Origin: Buchnera aphidicola (Acyrthosiphon lactucae)
GTDB taxonomy: Bacteria; Pseudomonadota; Gammaproteobacteria; Enterobacterales; Enterobacteriaceae
Reading direction: 5' to 3'
Length of the DNA stretch: 64,000 nucleotides
Assembly (NCBI RefSeq): GCF_005083565.1
Contig: NZ_CP034891.1
Coordinates: 1 to 64,000 of the forward strand
Shown in pieces: positions 25,754-36,113 of this stretch. Position 1 is the stretch's first letter. Every line of letters begins with the position of its first letter. Made by a program: the position numbers and the translations under genes. The notes under the pieces were generated by a model that had not been told where the DNA came from, did not search any database, and worked only from the letters and a program-made list of their open reading frames with translations.

Positions 25754-25802
25754 AGAGTATGAGATTAAGTTTTATTAAATGCAAAACTCATACTCTTTTT
25801 TT
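25754..25802 (+). terminator. Rho-independent terminator of rpoH
   Basis: AGAGTATGAG and CTCATACTCT form a 10-bp stem, with an inner TTTT/AAAA pairing, and the right arm runs into a T tract (25796-25802). It starts 57 bases past the rpoH stop and lies between rpoH and the convergent glmS. The T run favours the plus strand. Confidence 0.8.
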
Positions 25803-25837
25803 AATATTAAATAAGTTTTTTTATTAATAAAATAATT

Positions 25838-27667
25838 TTATTCTACTGTTACTGATTTAGCTAAATGTCTTGGTTGATCAATGTCTGTTCCTTTTTTTAA
25901 TGCAATATAATAAGCAAGTAATTGTAAGGGAATAATATAAAAAATAGGTGCTATTAATTCTTCTACATAAGGAAGTTTTATAACATTTATATTATCTTCA
26001 TAATCGAATTCTTGATTAGAAAAAACATAAATTAAACCTCCTCTAGAACATATTTCTTTAATATTTTTTTTATTTTTCTCAAATAATGAATTTTTAGGGG
26101 CTATCATAATAACTGGTATATTTTTATCAATTAGTGCAAGGGGTCCATGTTTAAGTTCACCAGATTGATATGCTTCTGCATGAATATAAGAAATTTCTTT
26201 TAATTTTAAAGCTCCTTCCATTGCAATTGGATATTGATTGCCTCGTCCAAGAAATAGCATATTTTTTTTATTAGCTAATATGTTAGCAATATTTTTAATT
26301 AATGTATTTTTTTTTAAAATTTCTTCAATTCTAATAGGTAAAATGTTTAATGTTTCTATAATTTTTTTTGAAATATCATTATTTTCTTGTTTTAAATTTA
26401 TTATTTTAGCAACTAACATAAGTAACACAGTTAATTGAGTTGTAAAAGACTTTGTTGAAGCTACTCCTATTTCTAAACCTGCTTTAGTTAATATATAAAA
26501 GTCGGATTCTTTTACTAAAGATGAACTTTCCATATTACATATAGTTAAATTTCCTAAATATCCAAGTTTTTTAGAATATCTTAATGCTGATAACGTATCA
26601 GCAGTTTCACCTGATTGTGATAAAGTTATTAATAAACTTTTTTTTCTTACAATTAATTTTCTTGAAGAAAATTCAGATGCAATTTCAACATTACAAGGAA
26701 TATTAGCAAGTGATTCAAACCAATATCTAGAAACCATTCCTGCATTATATGAAGTTCCACATGCAACTATTTGAATATTTTCTGTATTATAAAATATATT
26801 ATTTGCTTTTAATCCTAATTCAGAAAAAAATATTTTATTGTTATTCTTTAAACGGTTTTTTAAAGTATTCCGAATAGATTCAGGTTGTTCATAGATTTCT
26901 TTTTCCATATAATGACGGTATTGTCCCTTTTCTACTGATTTGTGTTCTATATTAGATATAATTTTTTGTCTTTTAATTGTAAAATTATCTTTATTAAATA
27001 TATTAATATTCTTTTTTTCAACAATAGCAATATCACCTTCTTCTAAGTATATAAAACGTTTTGTTGTATGTAATAATGCAATTTGATCAGAAGCTATGAA
27101 ATTCTCTTCTATTCCTAATCCTATAATTAATGGACTCTTAGAACGTGCTGCTATTAATCTTGTAGGATTATTTTGATCGATGATAACCATACTGTAATTA
27201 CCATCTAATTTTTTAATACTATTTTGTATAACTTTTTTAAGAGAATCTTTTTTTTTATTTTGTTCCCAATGTAATAAATGTGCAATTACTTCTGTATCAG
27301 TATCAGAAGAAAAGATATATCCTTTTTTTTGTAAAAAATGACGTAATGTGGAATGATTTTCAATAATTCCATTATGTACAACAACAATATTCGAAGAAAT
27401 ATGTGGATGAGTATTTTCTTTAGAAACTTTTCCATGTGTAGCCCATCGAGTATGAGCTACACCAATGTTACCAAATATTTTTTTTTTGTTTGTTTTTTTT
27501 ATAAGTTCATCAACTTTTCCAACACAACGAATTCTCATTATATTGTTTCTGTTATCTATTATAGCTAATCCTGAAGAATCATATCCTCGATATTCTAGTT
27601 TTTTAATACTATTAATAAGAAAATTAGTAATATTACGTTGTGTTACTGCAGCAACAATACCACACAT
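25838..27667 (-). CDS. glmS: Glutamine-fructose-6-phosphate aminotransferase
   Basis: Makes glucosamine-6-phosphate from fructose-6-phosphate and glutamine, the first step towards UDP-GlcNAc. It has 609 residues, equal to E. coli. The catalytic N-terminal Cys2 is present (MCGIVAA) with the class II amidotransferase block AHTRWATHG. Two SIS domains follow (about 285-430 and 455-600), with ACGTSYNAG and SQSGETADT. The C-terminus [11 protein letters not shown] is conserved. It forms a pair with glmU; in E. coli the pair follows atpC, so this block has moved. Confidence 0.98.
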   Translation of the reverse strand: MCGIVAAVTQRNITNFLINSIKKLEYRGYDSSGLAIIDNRNNIMRIRCVGKVDELIKKTNKKKIFGNIGVAHTRWATHGKVSKENTHPHISSNIVVVHNGIIENHSTLRHFLQKKGYIFSSDTDTEVIAHLLHWEQNKKKDSLKKVIQNSIKKLDGNYSMVIIDQNNPTRLIAARSKSPLIIGLGIEENFIASDQIALLHTTKRFIYLEEGDIAIVEKKNINIFNKDNFTIKRQKIISNIEHKSVEKGQYRHYMEKEIYEQPESIRNTLKNRLKNNNKIFFSELGLKANNIFYNTENIQIVACGTSYNAGMVSRYWFESLANIPCNVEIASEFSSRKLIVRKKSLLITLSQSGETADTLSALRYSKKLGYLGNLTICNMESSSLVKESDFYILTKAGLEIGVASTKSFTTQLTVLLMLVAKIINLKQENNDISKKIIETLNILPIRIEEILKKNTLIKNIANILANKKNMLFLGRGNQYPIAMEGALKLKEISYIHAEAYQSGELKHGPLALIDKNIPVIMIAPKNSLFEKNKKNIKEICSRGGLIYVFSNQEFDYEDNINVIKLPYVEELIAPIFYIIPLQLLAYYIALKKGTDIDQPRHLAKSVTVE

Positions 27668-27733
27668 ATTGATACCTTTTATTAAAAAATTATATATTAT
27701 AAATAAATATAATAATTTTATAGATTATAAAAA

Positions 27734-29113
27734 TTATTTTTTTTTATGAATTTTATTAGGACGTATCCAGTCTTTTTTATATCTTTGTTCTTTAGTATTA
27801 TAGACTAAACAGGGTGTATTGATATCTTTTGTTAAAGTAGTACCTGCTGCAATAGTTGTGTTTTTTGCAATTTTTATAGGTGCAACTAATTGTGTATTGG
27901 AACCGACTAAAACATTATCACCAATAATAGTTTTAAATTTGTTTGCACCATCATAATTACATGTGATACTTCCAGCTCCGATGTTTACATTAGAACCAAT
28001 TTCAGAATTTCCAAGATAACTTAAGTGTTTTATTTTAGATTTTTTTTCTATAAAACTATCTTTTATTTCAACAAAATTGCCTATTTGAACATTTTTGTTT
28101 AATAGAGTATTCGAGCGTAAATGAGCAAATGGACCTATAACACAACTTTTGCCTATTTTAGCATTTTCTATAATTGTATATGCTTCAATATTAGTTTGAC
28201 TATCAATAATACTGTTTTTAATAATACACCCGGGACCAATTTTAACATCATCACCTAAAACAACATTTTTTTCTAGAATAACACCTGTATCTATTTCAAC
28301 ATTTTTACCATATTTCAATGTTCCTCTAATAATGAAATGAGATGGATCTTTTATTGTAACTCCATTGATGAGTAATTGATTAATTTGTTTTTTTTGGAAA
28401 ATTTTCTCTAAAATAGATAATTGTAATTTATTATTTATTCCTAAAATTTCTTCATGATTTAAAGGTTGTACTGTTTTGATAAAACTACCTTCTAGATAAG
28501 CTAAAGAAATAATATCTGTTAAATAAAATTCTTGTTTTTTATTTTTTTTTTCAATCTTTTTTAACCATCTTTTTAAATCTACACTTTTAGCTATAAAAAC
28601 TCCTGAATATATTTCTTTAATATTTTTTTGTGTATTAGTAGCATCTTGTTCTTCTATTATACCAATAACTTTTCCTTTTTCTCGTAAAATACGTCCATAT
28701 CCATAAGGATTTTGTGTTTTTACAGTTAACAAACTAATTTTTGATTTTTTTTTAGATTTTTTCAGTTTTTGTATTGATTCAATTGAAATCAATGGTACAT
28801 CTCCATATAGTACTAGTATATTTTTATTATCTGATATTTTTTCTGTTGCTAGTAGTATTGCTTGTCCTGTTCCTTGTGGTTTTTTTTGTATTACCCATTC
28901 AATTGGAATATTGTGTATATTAGAAAATATAATTTTTTTTTGAGAATTATAAACTATTATAATTTTTTTTGGTTTTATGGATTGTGCAGTTTGTATTACA
29001 TGTTCTAAAATAGTTTTTCCTCCTAAATAATGTAGTACTTTCGGATAATTAGATTTCATTCTAGTTCCTTTTCCAGCAGCAAGTATTATTACAATTATTT
29101 CATTTTTTAACAT
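27734..29113 (-). CDS. glmU: Bifunctional UDP-N-acetylglucosamine pyrophosphorylase / glucosamine-1-phosphate acetyltransferase
   Basis: Acetylates glucosamine-1-phosphate and couples it to UTP to give UDP-GlcNAc for peptidoglycan. It has 459 residues (E. coli 456). The N-terminal nucleotidyltransferase starts with LAAGKGTRMKS at about 12-22, with QPQGTGQA-type KPQGTGQA. The C-terminal left-handed beta-helix (from about 250) shows hexapeptide repeats such as IGPGCIIKNS and NIGAGSITCNYDG. It is upstream of glmS with a 66-base gap, in operon order glmU-glmS. Confidence 0.98.
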   Translation of the reverse strand: MLKNEIIVIILAAGKGTRMKSNYPKVLHYLGGKTILEHVIQTAQSIKPKKIIIVYNSQKKIIFSNIHNIPIEWVIQKKPQGTGQAILLATEKISDNKNILVLYGDVPLISIESIQKLKKSKKKSKISLLTVKTQNPYGYGRILREKGKVIGIIEEQDATNTQKNIKEIYSGVFIAKSVDLKRWLKKIEKKNKKQEFYLTDIISLAYLEGSFIKTVQPLNHEEILGINNKLQLSILEKIFQKKQINQLLINGVTIKDPSHFIIRGTLKYGKNVEIDTGVILEKNVVLGDDVKIGPGCIIKNSIIDSQTNIEAYTIIENAKIGKSCVIGPFAHLRSNTLLNKNVQIGNFVEIKDSFIEKKSKIKHLSYLGNSEIGSNVNIGAGSITCNYDGANKFKTIIGDNVLVGSNTQLVAPIKIAKNTTIAAGTTLTKDINTPCLVYNTKEQRYKKDWIRPNKIHKKK

Positions 29114-29309
29114 AAAGAACCTTTTTTATATATTTATTAAATAAGAAATTTTTCATTAAATAGTTTTAATGACATGTGAATTGTTTTTTATATTTTCAAT
29201 TGATTAATTTAAGAACATAAAATATTTAATAAATTATTTTATATGTGAATTTATCTATATATAATATGTTTTTTATAATAAAATATATTATATTTTTTAA
29301 GGTTTTTTT

Positions 29310-30128
29310 ATGTGCTACATTATTGCATTAGATTTAGATGGTACTTTACTTTCTTCAGAGAATAAAATAACAAAATATACCAAAGAGATTATACAGTTAT
29401 TAATAAAAAAAAATTTTTATTTTGTTTTTGCTTCAGGTCGTCATTATATAGATGTTATGAAAATTAGAGATAGTTTGAAAATAAAAACTTTTATGATTAC
29501 ATCTAATGGTGCTAAAATTTATAATTTAGATAATGAATTAATATTTAGTGATAATTTAGAAGAAGATATTTCTTCAACACTTTGTAGAATAGAATATGCA
29601 GATAAAGAAATTATCACTCAAATATATCAAAACGATAAATGGTATATAAATAATAATAAAATAGACAATAAATTTTGTCCTGCTCTTTCGTCATTACAAT
29701 ATCAATATTTTTATCCAGATAGTTTAAATTTTAATAATATTAGTAAAATTTTCTTTACAAGTAAAAATTTTCAAAAATTATATATTCTTGAAAGAAAAAT
29801 TACTAATTTATATAGTAATAAAGTTCATATTAATTTTTCAGTTCCGGGCTGTCTCGAAATTGTATCTGGAAATACTTCAAAAGGTCATGGATTAAAATTA
29901 ATATCTAATTTATTAGGAATTTCTTTAAATAATTTTATTGCTTTTGGAGATGGAATGAATGATCAAGATATGCTTGCTATTGTGGGAAAAGCATATATTA
30001 TGAAAAATGCAGACTCACGTTTAAAAAATGCATTACCGCATATTGAAATTATTGAAAGTAATAATAACGATGGTGTTGCAAGGTGTTTAAATAAAGTTTT
30101 TATAAAAAATAATAAAAATATATTATAA
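29310..30128 (+). CDS. yigL: HAD-family (Cof-type) phosphatase YigL
   Basis: HAD hydrolase of the Cof subfamily; E. coli YigL acts on pyridoxal phosphate and sugar phosphates in vitro. It has 272 residues (E. coli 266). Motif I is DLDGTLL near residue 8; ASGRHYIDV and MITSNGA follow; motif IV is AFGDGMNDQDML. The match to YigL (VFASGRH, IRDSLKIK, SKGHGLKLI) and the position before metR/metE, as in E. coli, support this over other Cof proteins. The true substrate here is unknown. Confidence 0.9.
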   Translation: MCYIIALDLDGTLLSSENKITKYTKEIIQLLIKKNFYFVFASGRHYIDVMKIRDSLKIKTFMITSNGAKIYNLDNELIFSDNLEEDISSTLCRIEYADKEIITQIYQNDKWYINNNKIDNKFCPALSSLQYQYFYPDSLNFNNISKIFFTSKNFQKLYILERKITNLYSNKVHINFSVPGCLEIVSGNTSKGHGLKLISNLLGISLNNFIAFGDGMNDQDMLAIVGKAYIMKNADSRLKNALPHIEIIESNNNDGVARCLNKVFIKNNKNIL

Positions 30129-30201
30129 ATATAATAAAAAATATTTATATAGTATTATTCTAAGAATAAAAACTAATATTTTTAAATATAATACGAATAA
30201 A

Positions 30202-31080
30202 TTATAAATGAGTAGAGCTATGTAAACGTATGGAATGAATAAAATTTTTTATAACTGGTTTTTTTGTGCACTATTACATATGTCTACGTATAATCGTCCC
30301 CATATTTCATTTCCTATGCTTTTGTTACGATTAAACCTTGTTTTTCAAATTTATTTACTACCCTAATGAGATAACGCAGTAATTCTTATTTTTGCTGATA
30401 CCATTTGAATTTAAAGTAATGTATTATTAATATGCTTAAAATTATCTATAATACCATATGGTTATAAAAAATGTTTCTAATATCTAGTCTATGTTATTAA
30501 ATAGGATAAGTCATTAATATTTTAGATTCAAGATCTTCTGGTACGATTTTATTTTTTTTTAAATACAAGAAGATGATTAGGAGATAAAACTAAGCGTACT
30601 TTAAAATTGAATATAGTTATATAAAAAAATTACTTCCGAAGTAATACTTTAGAAGTTATTAAAATATCTAGTTTTGCTTATTGTAGAAATATTTGAGGAC
30701 TAAAAATTATATCAGAATAAAAATCTATTTTGACTTCTAAACATTTTTTTTTAAAAATTCTAATGCGGGTGTGAATCATTTAATACAGATATGGCATGCG
30801 ATTGCTCATCCAATGACTATATTATGAGAATCTGTACATGATTATATTGCTATTTTTATTTTAGATAGTATTTCTTTATATAATTAAAGTAAAATTTTAC
30901 CTTGAACTGTAAATATTATAGGATTATTTTTTCTAATAAATAATTTTAATTCTATTTTTTCTAATTAGTTATATTGATGTGATATTGCTGATTTTATTTA
31001 GTGTAATTGGATTACAGATGCATTTAATAAACCATTATTTTTTAATGCTTGTAATGTTCGAAGATATTTATTTCAATCAT
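30202..31080 (-). pseudogene. metR: metR pseudogene (LysR-type regulator of methionine genes)
   Basis: Reading the minus strand from ATG at 31080 (preceded by AAGGA) gives MIEI, then after a frameshift TLQALKNNG, ISHQYN, LEKIELKLFIRKNNPI, FTVQGKILL, and later FTPALEFLKKN, all in MetR order, ending near NSAQKN and VIKNFIHSIR. Many stops and frameshifts break it throughout. It keeps the E. coli arrangement, divergent from metE and beside yigL. The span (879 bases) is close to full length (E. coli 317 codons), so decay is mainly by point mutation and small indels. Confidence 0.88.
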
Positions 31081-31218
31081 GAGATTCCTTCATATTAAGA
31101 ATTAACTATTTACGCTTACTAATTTTTTAATACTAGAATTATAGGATATATATTTTATATAAAGCAATTATAATTTTTTTAAATAACAATTTAATTTATT
31201 AAAAATAGGATATTTAAT

Positions 31219-33495
31219 ATGATTATTTTAAATCATACTCTTGGATTTCCAAGAATAGGTTTAAATCGTGAATTAAAAAAAGCTCAAGAAAAATACTGGT
31301 CTGGTAATCTTATGCTTCAAGATTTTTTATCAGTTGGTTATGAATTAAGAAAAAAAAATTGGCAAAAACAAAAAGAATCTGGAATCGATTATATTCCAGT
31401 TGGAGATTTTTCTTGGTATGATCATGTATTAACTACTAGTATGATGTTAGGAAATATTCCAGAAAGACATAGTAATACTACTAATTCTATTGATTTAGAT
31501 TGTTTATTCCGTATTGCAAGAGGTTGTTATCCAGATATTTCAGCTTCCGAAATGACTAAATGGTTTAATACTAATTATCATTATATTGTACCTGAGTTTT
31601 ATAAAAATAAAACTTTAAAGTTTTCTTGGAAACAAATTTTAGATGAAGTAGATGAAGCATTATTATTAGGTCATAAAGTTAAACCAATACTGTTAGGTCC
31701 AATTACATATCTTTGGTTAGGAAAAGTAAAAGGAGAATATTTTAATCGTCTTGATATTTTAAAAGATATAATTCCAATATATAAATATATTTTAAAAGAA
31801 CTATCTAACCGGGGTGTTGATTTTGTACAAATTGATGAACCTGTGTTAGTTTTAGAATTACCAAAAAAATGGAAAGATTCTTATTCTTATGTTTATAAAG
31901 AACTATTTGGAATAACAAAAATATTACTTACAACATATTTTGATAGTGTTGAACATAATATAGAATTAATTCGTAATCTACCAGTTCAAGGTATTCATAT
32001 TGATTTAGTATTTGGAAAATATAATTTAAAAAATTTTATTTCTAAAATATCACCAGAATGGATGTTGTCTTTAGGTGTTATTAATGGTCGAAATATTTGG
32101 CGTGCTGATCTTTTAAAATGGTTTAAAATTATTAAATCCATTTCAAATAATCATAGAAAAATATTGATTGGTTCATCTTGTTCTTTACTGCATACACCAA
32201 TAGATTTGGAAACAGAAAAAAAATTAGATAAAGAAGTAAAAAAATGGTTTTCTTTTGCTGTACAAAAATGTACAGAGTTAAGTTTATTATCAAATGCTTT
32301 AAATCATAATAATATTAATGCCATCACAAAATGGAGTCTGCCTATTCATGAACGCATATCTTCTCAAAGAGTACATAACATTACAGTAGAAGAACGCTTA
32401 TCTAATCTTGTGGTTAATAAACATCAACGTTTAAATTCTTATGAAATTCGCTCTATAAAACAAAATAAAAAATTTAATCTACCTGTTTTACCAATAACTA
32501 CTATCGGATCTTTTCCTCAAACTATTGATATAAGAAAACTACGATCTGACTTTAAATTAGGTTCGATAAATAAAGAAGAATATGAGATAGGAATTAAAAA
32601 AAATATAAAAAAAGTTATAAAAATACAAGAAGAATTAGATATAGATGTTTTAGTTCATGGTGAAGCTGAAAGAAATGATATGGTAGAATATTTTGGTGAA
32701 CATTTAGATGGATTTGTATTTACAGATAATGGATGGGTACAGAGTTATGGTTCACGTTGTGTTAAACCGCCTATTATTATTGGAGATATTAGTCGTCTAA
32801 AACCAATTACTGTAGAATGGTCTAAATATGCTCAATCTTTAACTAAAAAACCAGTAAAAGGAATGTTGACAGGCCCAGTTACAATTTTATTTTGGTCTTT
32901 TCCAAGAGAAGATATTTCATTGAAAAAAATTGCAACACAAATTGCTTTAGCATTGCACGATGAAGTTTTAGATTTAGAAAAAGAAAAAATAGAAATTATT
33001 CAAATTGATGAACCCGCATTACGAGAAGGTTTACCTTTACGAAAAAGTTCATGGCATGAATATTTATCTTGGGCGGTTGATGTATTTCGTTTGAGTGCTT
33101 CAGGTGTTAAAGATACTACACAAATTCATACGCATATGTGCTACTGTGAATTTAATGATATAATGCAGTCTATTGCGTTGTTAGATGCTGATGTTATTAC
33201 AATTGAGACGGCTCGTTCAGATATGGAATTGTTAGAAACATTTAAAGAATTTAAATATCCTAATGAAGTTGGTCCGGGAGTATACGATATTCATTCTTCT
33301 AATATACCAAGTGTAAGATCAATGACTATACTTTTAAATAAAGCAATTAAATATATTCCTGTAAAACGTCTTTGGGTTAATCCAGATTGCGGTTTAAAAA
33401 CAAGAAACTGGAATGAAACACTATTATCTTTAAAAAATATGGTTGAAGCAACAAAAAAACTTAGAGAAAAAATTAAAAAGAAAAGTCTTAATTAA
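31219..33495 (+). CDS. metE: Cobalamin-independent methionine synthase
   Basis: Transfers the methyl group of methyl-tetrahydrofolate-triglutamate to homocysteine to make methionine, an essential amino acid for the aphid. It has 758 residues (E. coli 753), with two fused barrels. Zinc ligands are visible as His639 and Cys641 (THMCYC) and Cys724 (NPDCGLKTR). The folate-side N-terminal domain begins [15 protein letters not shown]. The methyl donor comes from metF (49932). Its usual activator gene metR lies ruined next door. Confidence 0.98.
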   Translation: MIILNHTLGFPRIGLNRELKKAQEKYWSGNLMLQDFLSVGYELRKKNWQKQKESGIDYIPVGDFSWYDHVLTTSMMLGNIPERHSNTTNSIDLDCLFRIARGCYPDISASEMTKWFNTNYHYIVPEFYKNKTLKFSWKQILDEVDEALLLGHKVKPILLGPITYLWLGKVKGEYFNRLDILKDIIPIYKYILKELSNRGVDFVQIDEPVLVLELPKKWKDSYSYVYKELFGITKILLTTYFDSVEHNIELIRNLPVQGIHIDLVFGKYNLKNFISKISPEWMLSLGVINGRNIWRADLLKWFKIIKSISNNHRKILIGSSCSLLHTPIDLETEKKLDKEVKKWFSFAVQKCTELSLLSNALNHNNINAITKWSLPIHERISSQRVHNITVEERLSNLVVNKHQRLNSYEIRSIKQNKKFNLPVLPITTIGSFPQTIDIRKLRSDFKLGSINKEEYEIGIKKNIKKVIKIQEELDIDVLVHGEAERNDMVEYFGEHLDGFVFTDNGWVQSYGSRCVKPPIIIGDISRLKPITVEWSKYAQSLTKKPVKGMLTGPVTILFWSFPREDISLKKIATQIALALHDEVLDLEKEKIEIIQIDEPALREGLPLRKSSWHEYLSWAVDVFRLSASGVKDTTQIHTHMCYCEFNDIMQSIALLDADVITIETARSDMELLETFKEFKYPNEVGPGVYDIHSSNIPSVRSMTILLNKAIKYIPVKRLWVNPDCGLKTRNWNETLLSLKNMVEATKKLREKIKKKSLN

Positions 33496-33533
33496 ATCAA
33501 TTTATTTTTAATTTTTAGGATTTAATTTAATAT

Positions 33534-33579
33534 TAAATCATCTTTTAGACTATTTCAAAAAATCTAAAATGATGATTTA
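33534..33579. terminator. Hairpin between convergent metE and purH
   Basis: TAAATCATCTTTTAGA pairs with TCTAAAATGATGATTTA (one bulged T) around a 13-base loop. It begins 38 bases after the metE stop and lies 45 bases past the purH stop, so it could serve both strands. No strong T run follows on either side. Confidence 0.5.
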
Positions 33580-33624
33580 ATACTTATAAATTTTGATATC
33601 TTTTATTTTTGAAATTATAAGAGA

Positions 33625-35202
33625 TTAATGTTTAAAATGACGTTTATTAGTAAAAATCATGGTTATATTGTGTTCATCTGAAGCTTGAATAATTTCTTTA
33701 TCACGGATTGAACCACCCGGTTGAATTATACAGCTAATACCTACAGAAGCAGCGCTGTCTATTCCGTCTCTAAAAGGGAAAAAAGCATCAGAAGCCATAG
33801 TTGCACCAACAACATTATAACCTTGATCTTTTATTTTTATATTAGCTAGTTTAGTCGAATAAATTCTACTCATTTGACCAGCACCTATTCCAATGGTAAC
33901 TTCATTACGACCGTATACGATTGCATTTGATTTTACAAATTTTGCTACTTTCCAACAGAATATCGAGTCTTTTAATTCTTTTTTTGTTGGTGTACGTTTC
34001 GTAACAACACTCCATAATTTATGATCTATATTATCAGAATCATATTCTTGTACAAGTAATCCATTAGTAATTTTTTTTAAATCTAGTCCTATTTGATTTT
34101 TTTCTAATTTACCAGTAACTAATATTCTTATATTTTGTTTTTTTTTTAATATTTTTAATGCTAAATCAGTTATTTCAGGAACAATGATAACTTCAACAAA
34201 TTGTTGATTAATAATTTTTTCGGCTGTTTTTTCATCTAATATATCGTTAAAAGCAATTATACCTCCAAATGCTGAAATAGGATCGGCATGATATGCAGAT
34301 AAATATGATTTTAAAATATAATTACTTGTTGCAACACCACAAGGATTTCCATGTTTTACAATAACACATGTAGGTTTACTAAATTCTTTAACACATTCTA
34401 ATGCTATATCAGAGTCTGCTATATTATTATATGATAAAGTTTTTCCTTGAATCTGATGTGCTGTGCTAATTGTTCCGGATTTAGATATATTTTTTTCTAT
34501 ATAAAAAGATGCTTTTTGATGATGATTTTCGCCATATCTTAAATTTTGTTTTTTTATGAAAGAAAAATTTATTTCTTTAGGAAAAAAATTATTTTTATTT
34601 TTTTTGTTAAAAGTACTTTTTTTTACAAAATATTGTGAAATAATTTTCTCATAAGATGATGTGTATTCAAATGCTTTAGATGCTAAATTAAATCTTTTTT
34701 CTATATTCATGGTATTATTATTAATAGAATTAATAACAGACTGAAAATCAAAGAGATCTACTATTACTATAACATTTTTATAATTTTTTGCAGAAGCACG
34801 TACAAGTGTTGGTCCACCTATATCAATACTATTTATGATGTCATCTATATTATTTTTTTTTGTATTTTTTATTTTTTCAAATGGATAAAAATTTACAATA
34901 ACTATATCTATTGGGTGAATATCATATAATTTCATTATTTTTTTATCTTTATCTTTTCTTCTCAAAATACCGCCCATAATTTTAGGATGCAATGTTTTAA
35001 TTCGTCCATCCATTATTTCAGGAAATTTTGTATAATCTGATATTTCCGTAACAAGTATATTATTTTTTTTTAAAACTTGGGAAGTTCCTCCTGTTGAAAA
35101 TAAATTAATTTTATTTTTTATTAATACTGTTGCAATTTCTAAAATATTTGTTTTATCTGAAACGCTAATTAATGCGTTTTTTATAAGATTATTTGATGAC
35201 AT
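33625..35202 (-). CDS. purH: Bifunctional AICAR transformylase / IMP cyclohydrolase
   Basis: Catalyses the last two steps to IMP. It has 525 residues (E. coli 529). The N-terminal IMP cyclohydrolase domain shows SVSDKTNI, LFSTGGTSQ and DGRIKTLHPKIMGG; the transformylase domain has KHGNPCG and AFGGIIAFN, and ends DEHNITMIFTNKRHFKH. No other purine gene is in the window. A known use in such genomes is recycling of AICAR released by histidine biosynthesis. purD, which follows in E. coli, is absent. Confidence 0.97.
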   Translation of the reverse strand: MSSNNLIKNALISVSDKTNILEIATVLIKNKINLFSTGGTSQVLKKNNILVTEISDYTKFPEIMDGRIKTLHPKIMGGILRRKDKDKKIMKLYDIHPIDIVIVNFYPFEKIKNTKKNNIDDIINSIDIGGPTLVRASAKNYKNVIVIVDLFDFQSVINSINNNTMNIEKRFNLASKAFEYTSSYEKIISQYFVKKSTFNKKNKNNFFPKEINFSFIKKQNLRYGENHHQKASFYIEKNISKSGTISTAHQIQGKTLSYNNIADSDIALECVKEFSKPTCVIVKHGNPCGVATSNYILKSYLSAYHADPISAFGGIIAFNDILDEKTAEKIINQQFVEVIIVPEITDLALKILKKKQNIRILVTGKLEKNQIGLDLKKITNGLLVQEYDSDNIDHKLWSVVTKRTPTKKELKDSIFCWKVAKFVKSNAIVYGRNEVTIGIGAGQMSRIYSTKLANIKIKDQGYNVVGATMASDAFFPFRDGIDSAASVGISCIIQPGGSIRDKEIIQASDEHNITMIFTNKRHFKH

Positions 35203-35337
35203 AATATATTTTCTTATTTTTAATAAAAAATTAAATATTTTGTTATATAATATGAATCTATATTTTTTATGTTCATATTATTTTAAATATATAATCATTT
35301 TTGTGAAAATAACAATAAATAGAATATTTTTTTAATG

Positions 35338-35355
35338 AGGGGCGTTTATGCCCCT
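35338..35355 (-). terminator. Hairpin 3' of hupA
   Basis: On the minus strand AGGGGC and GCCCCT pair around a 6-base loop, 22 bases after the hupA stop. The position and the G+C content suggest a transcript end, but no T run follows on the minus strand; the bases after it are instead A-rich. Confidence 0.45.
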
Positions 35356-35377
35356 TTAAATGTAATATGAGTTATAA

Positions 35378-35650
35378 TTATTTAATTGCATTTTTTAATG
35401 TTTTACCAGACGTAAAACTAGGAACTTTTGTGGCGGGGATTTGTATTTCTTTTCCTGTTTGAGGATTGCGTCCTGTACGAGATGATCTTAAATTAACTTT
35501 AAAAGTACCAAATCCAACTATTTGTACAGATTCGCCTTTTTTTAAAGAATCAATAATAGTCGATAATGTTGTTTCTAAAGTTAATTTTGCTTGTATTTTA
35601 GATAAATTAGATTTTTTAGAAATAACATCGATTAACTGAGTTTTATTCAT
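35378..35650 (-). CDS. hupA: DNA-binding protein HU
   Basis: Nucleoid-associated histone-like protein that bends DNA and assists DnaA at the origin. It has 90 residues, equal to E. coli HU-alpha. It starts [10 protein letters not shown] and has the signature GFGTFKV and [16 protein letters not shown]. It is probably the only HU, as a homodimer, though this cannot be checked from the window. Confidence 0.97.
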   Translation of the reverse strand: MNKTQLIDVISKKSNLSKIQAKLTLETTLSTIIDSLKKGESVQIVGFGTFKVNLRSSRTGRNPQTGKEIQIPATKVPSFTSGKTLKNAIK

Positions 35651-36113
35651 TGTTTTTCCTTTTTTTTTTATTTAAATTTAACAATTTATTTAGATGCTAT
35701 TTTTATAAATTAGATAGAAAAATTTATATTAAAACTATATTTTTATAGAATTTTTTTATATATATTTTTGGTATAAAAAATATATTTTTTATTTTTATAT
35801 AATTTTTTATCAATTAAAAATTTTATATTTATAAAAAATATAAAAAAAGAAGAGTTAGGTTAAAATTTCACAATTAAAAGAATTTAAATATATAATATAT
35901 CTGAATATTATTTTAAAATATTGTATAAAAATCATATATTTTAAAAAAAGCTACGTTTTTAATAATATTTAAATTTGATTAAAATTGTCTTTTATATCTT
36001 TATTAAATTCAATCATTTTTTTAATAAACTTTCTTATAAAATATATAAAGATTTTTACTGTGGCTGCTTTTAAGAGCAGCCATAATTTAGATATATAAAA
36101 TAATATAGATAAT
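35651..36113. other. rpoC-hupA intergenic region
   Basis: This 463-base A/T-rich stretch has no reading frame or RNA I can support. In E. coli thiCEFGH, hemE and other genes lie between rpoC and hupA; they are gone without recognisable trace. It holds the rpoC 3' hairpin at 36061-36082 and must hold the hupA promoter. Confidence 0.5.
36061..36082 (-). terminator. Hairpin 3' of rpoC
   Basis: TGGCTGCT and AGCAGCCA form an 8-bp stem with 6-base loop, 31 bases after the rpoC stop. On the minus strand it is followed by CAGTAAAAATC rather than a T run, so intrinsic termination would be weak; an RNA-end or processing role is also possible. Confidence 0.5.

Noticed and set aside
31080-31092. TGAGATTCCTTCA resembles a MetR binding site (TGAANNWNNTTCA) between metR and metE.
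   Set aside because: It overlaps the old metR start and ribosome-binding site, has one mismatch, and MetR is dead here; such a match is easily chance.
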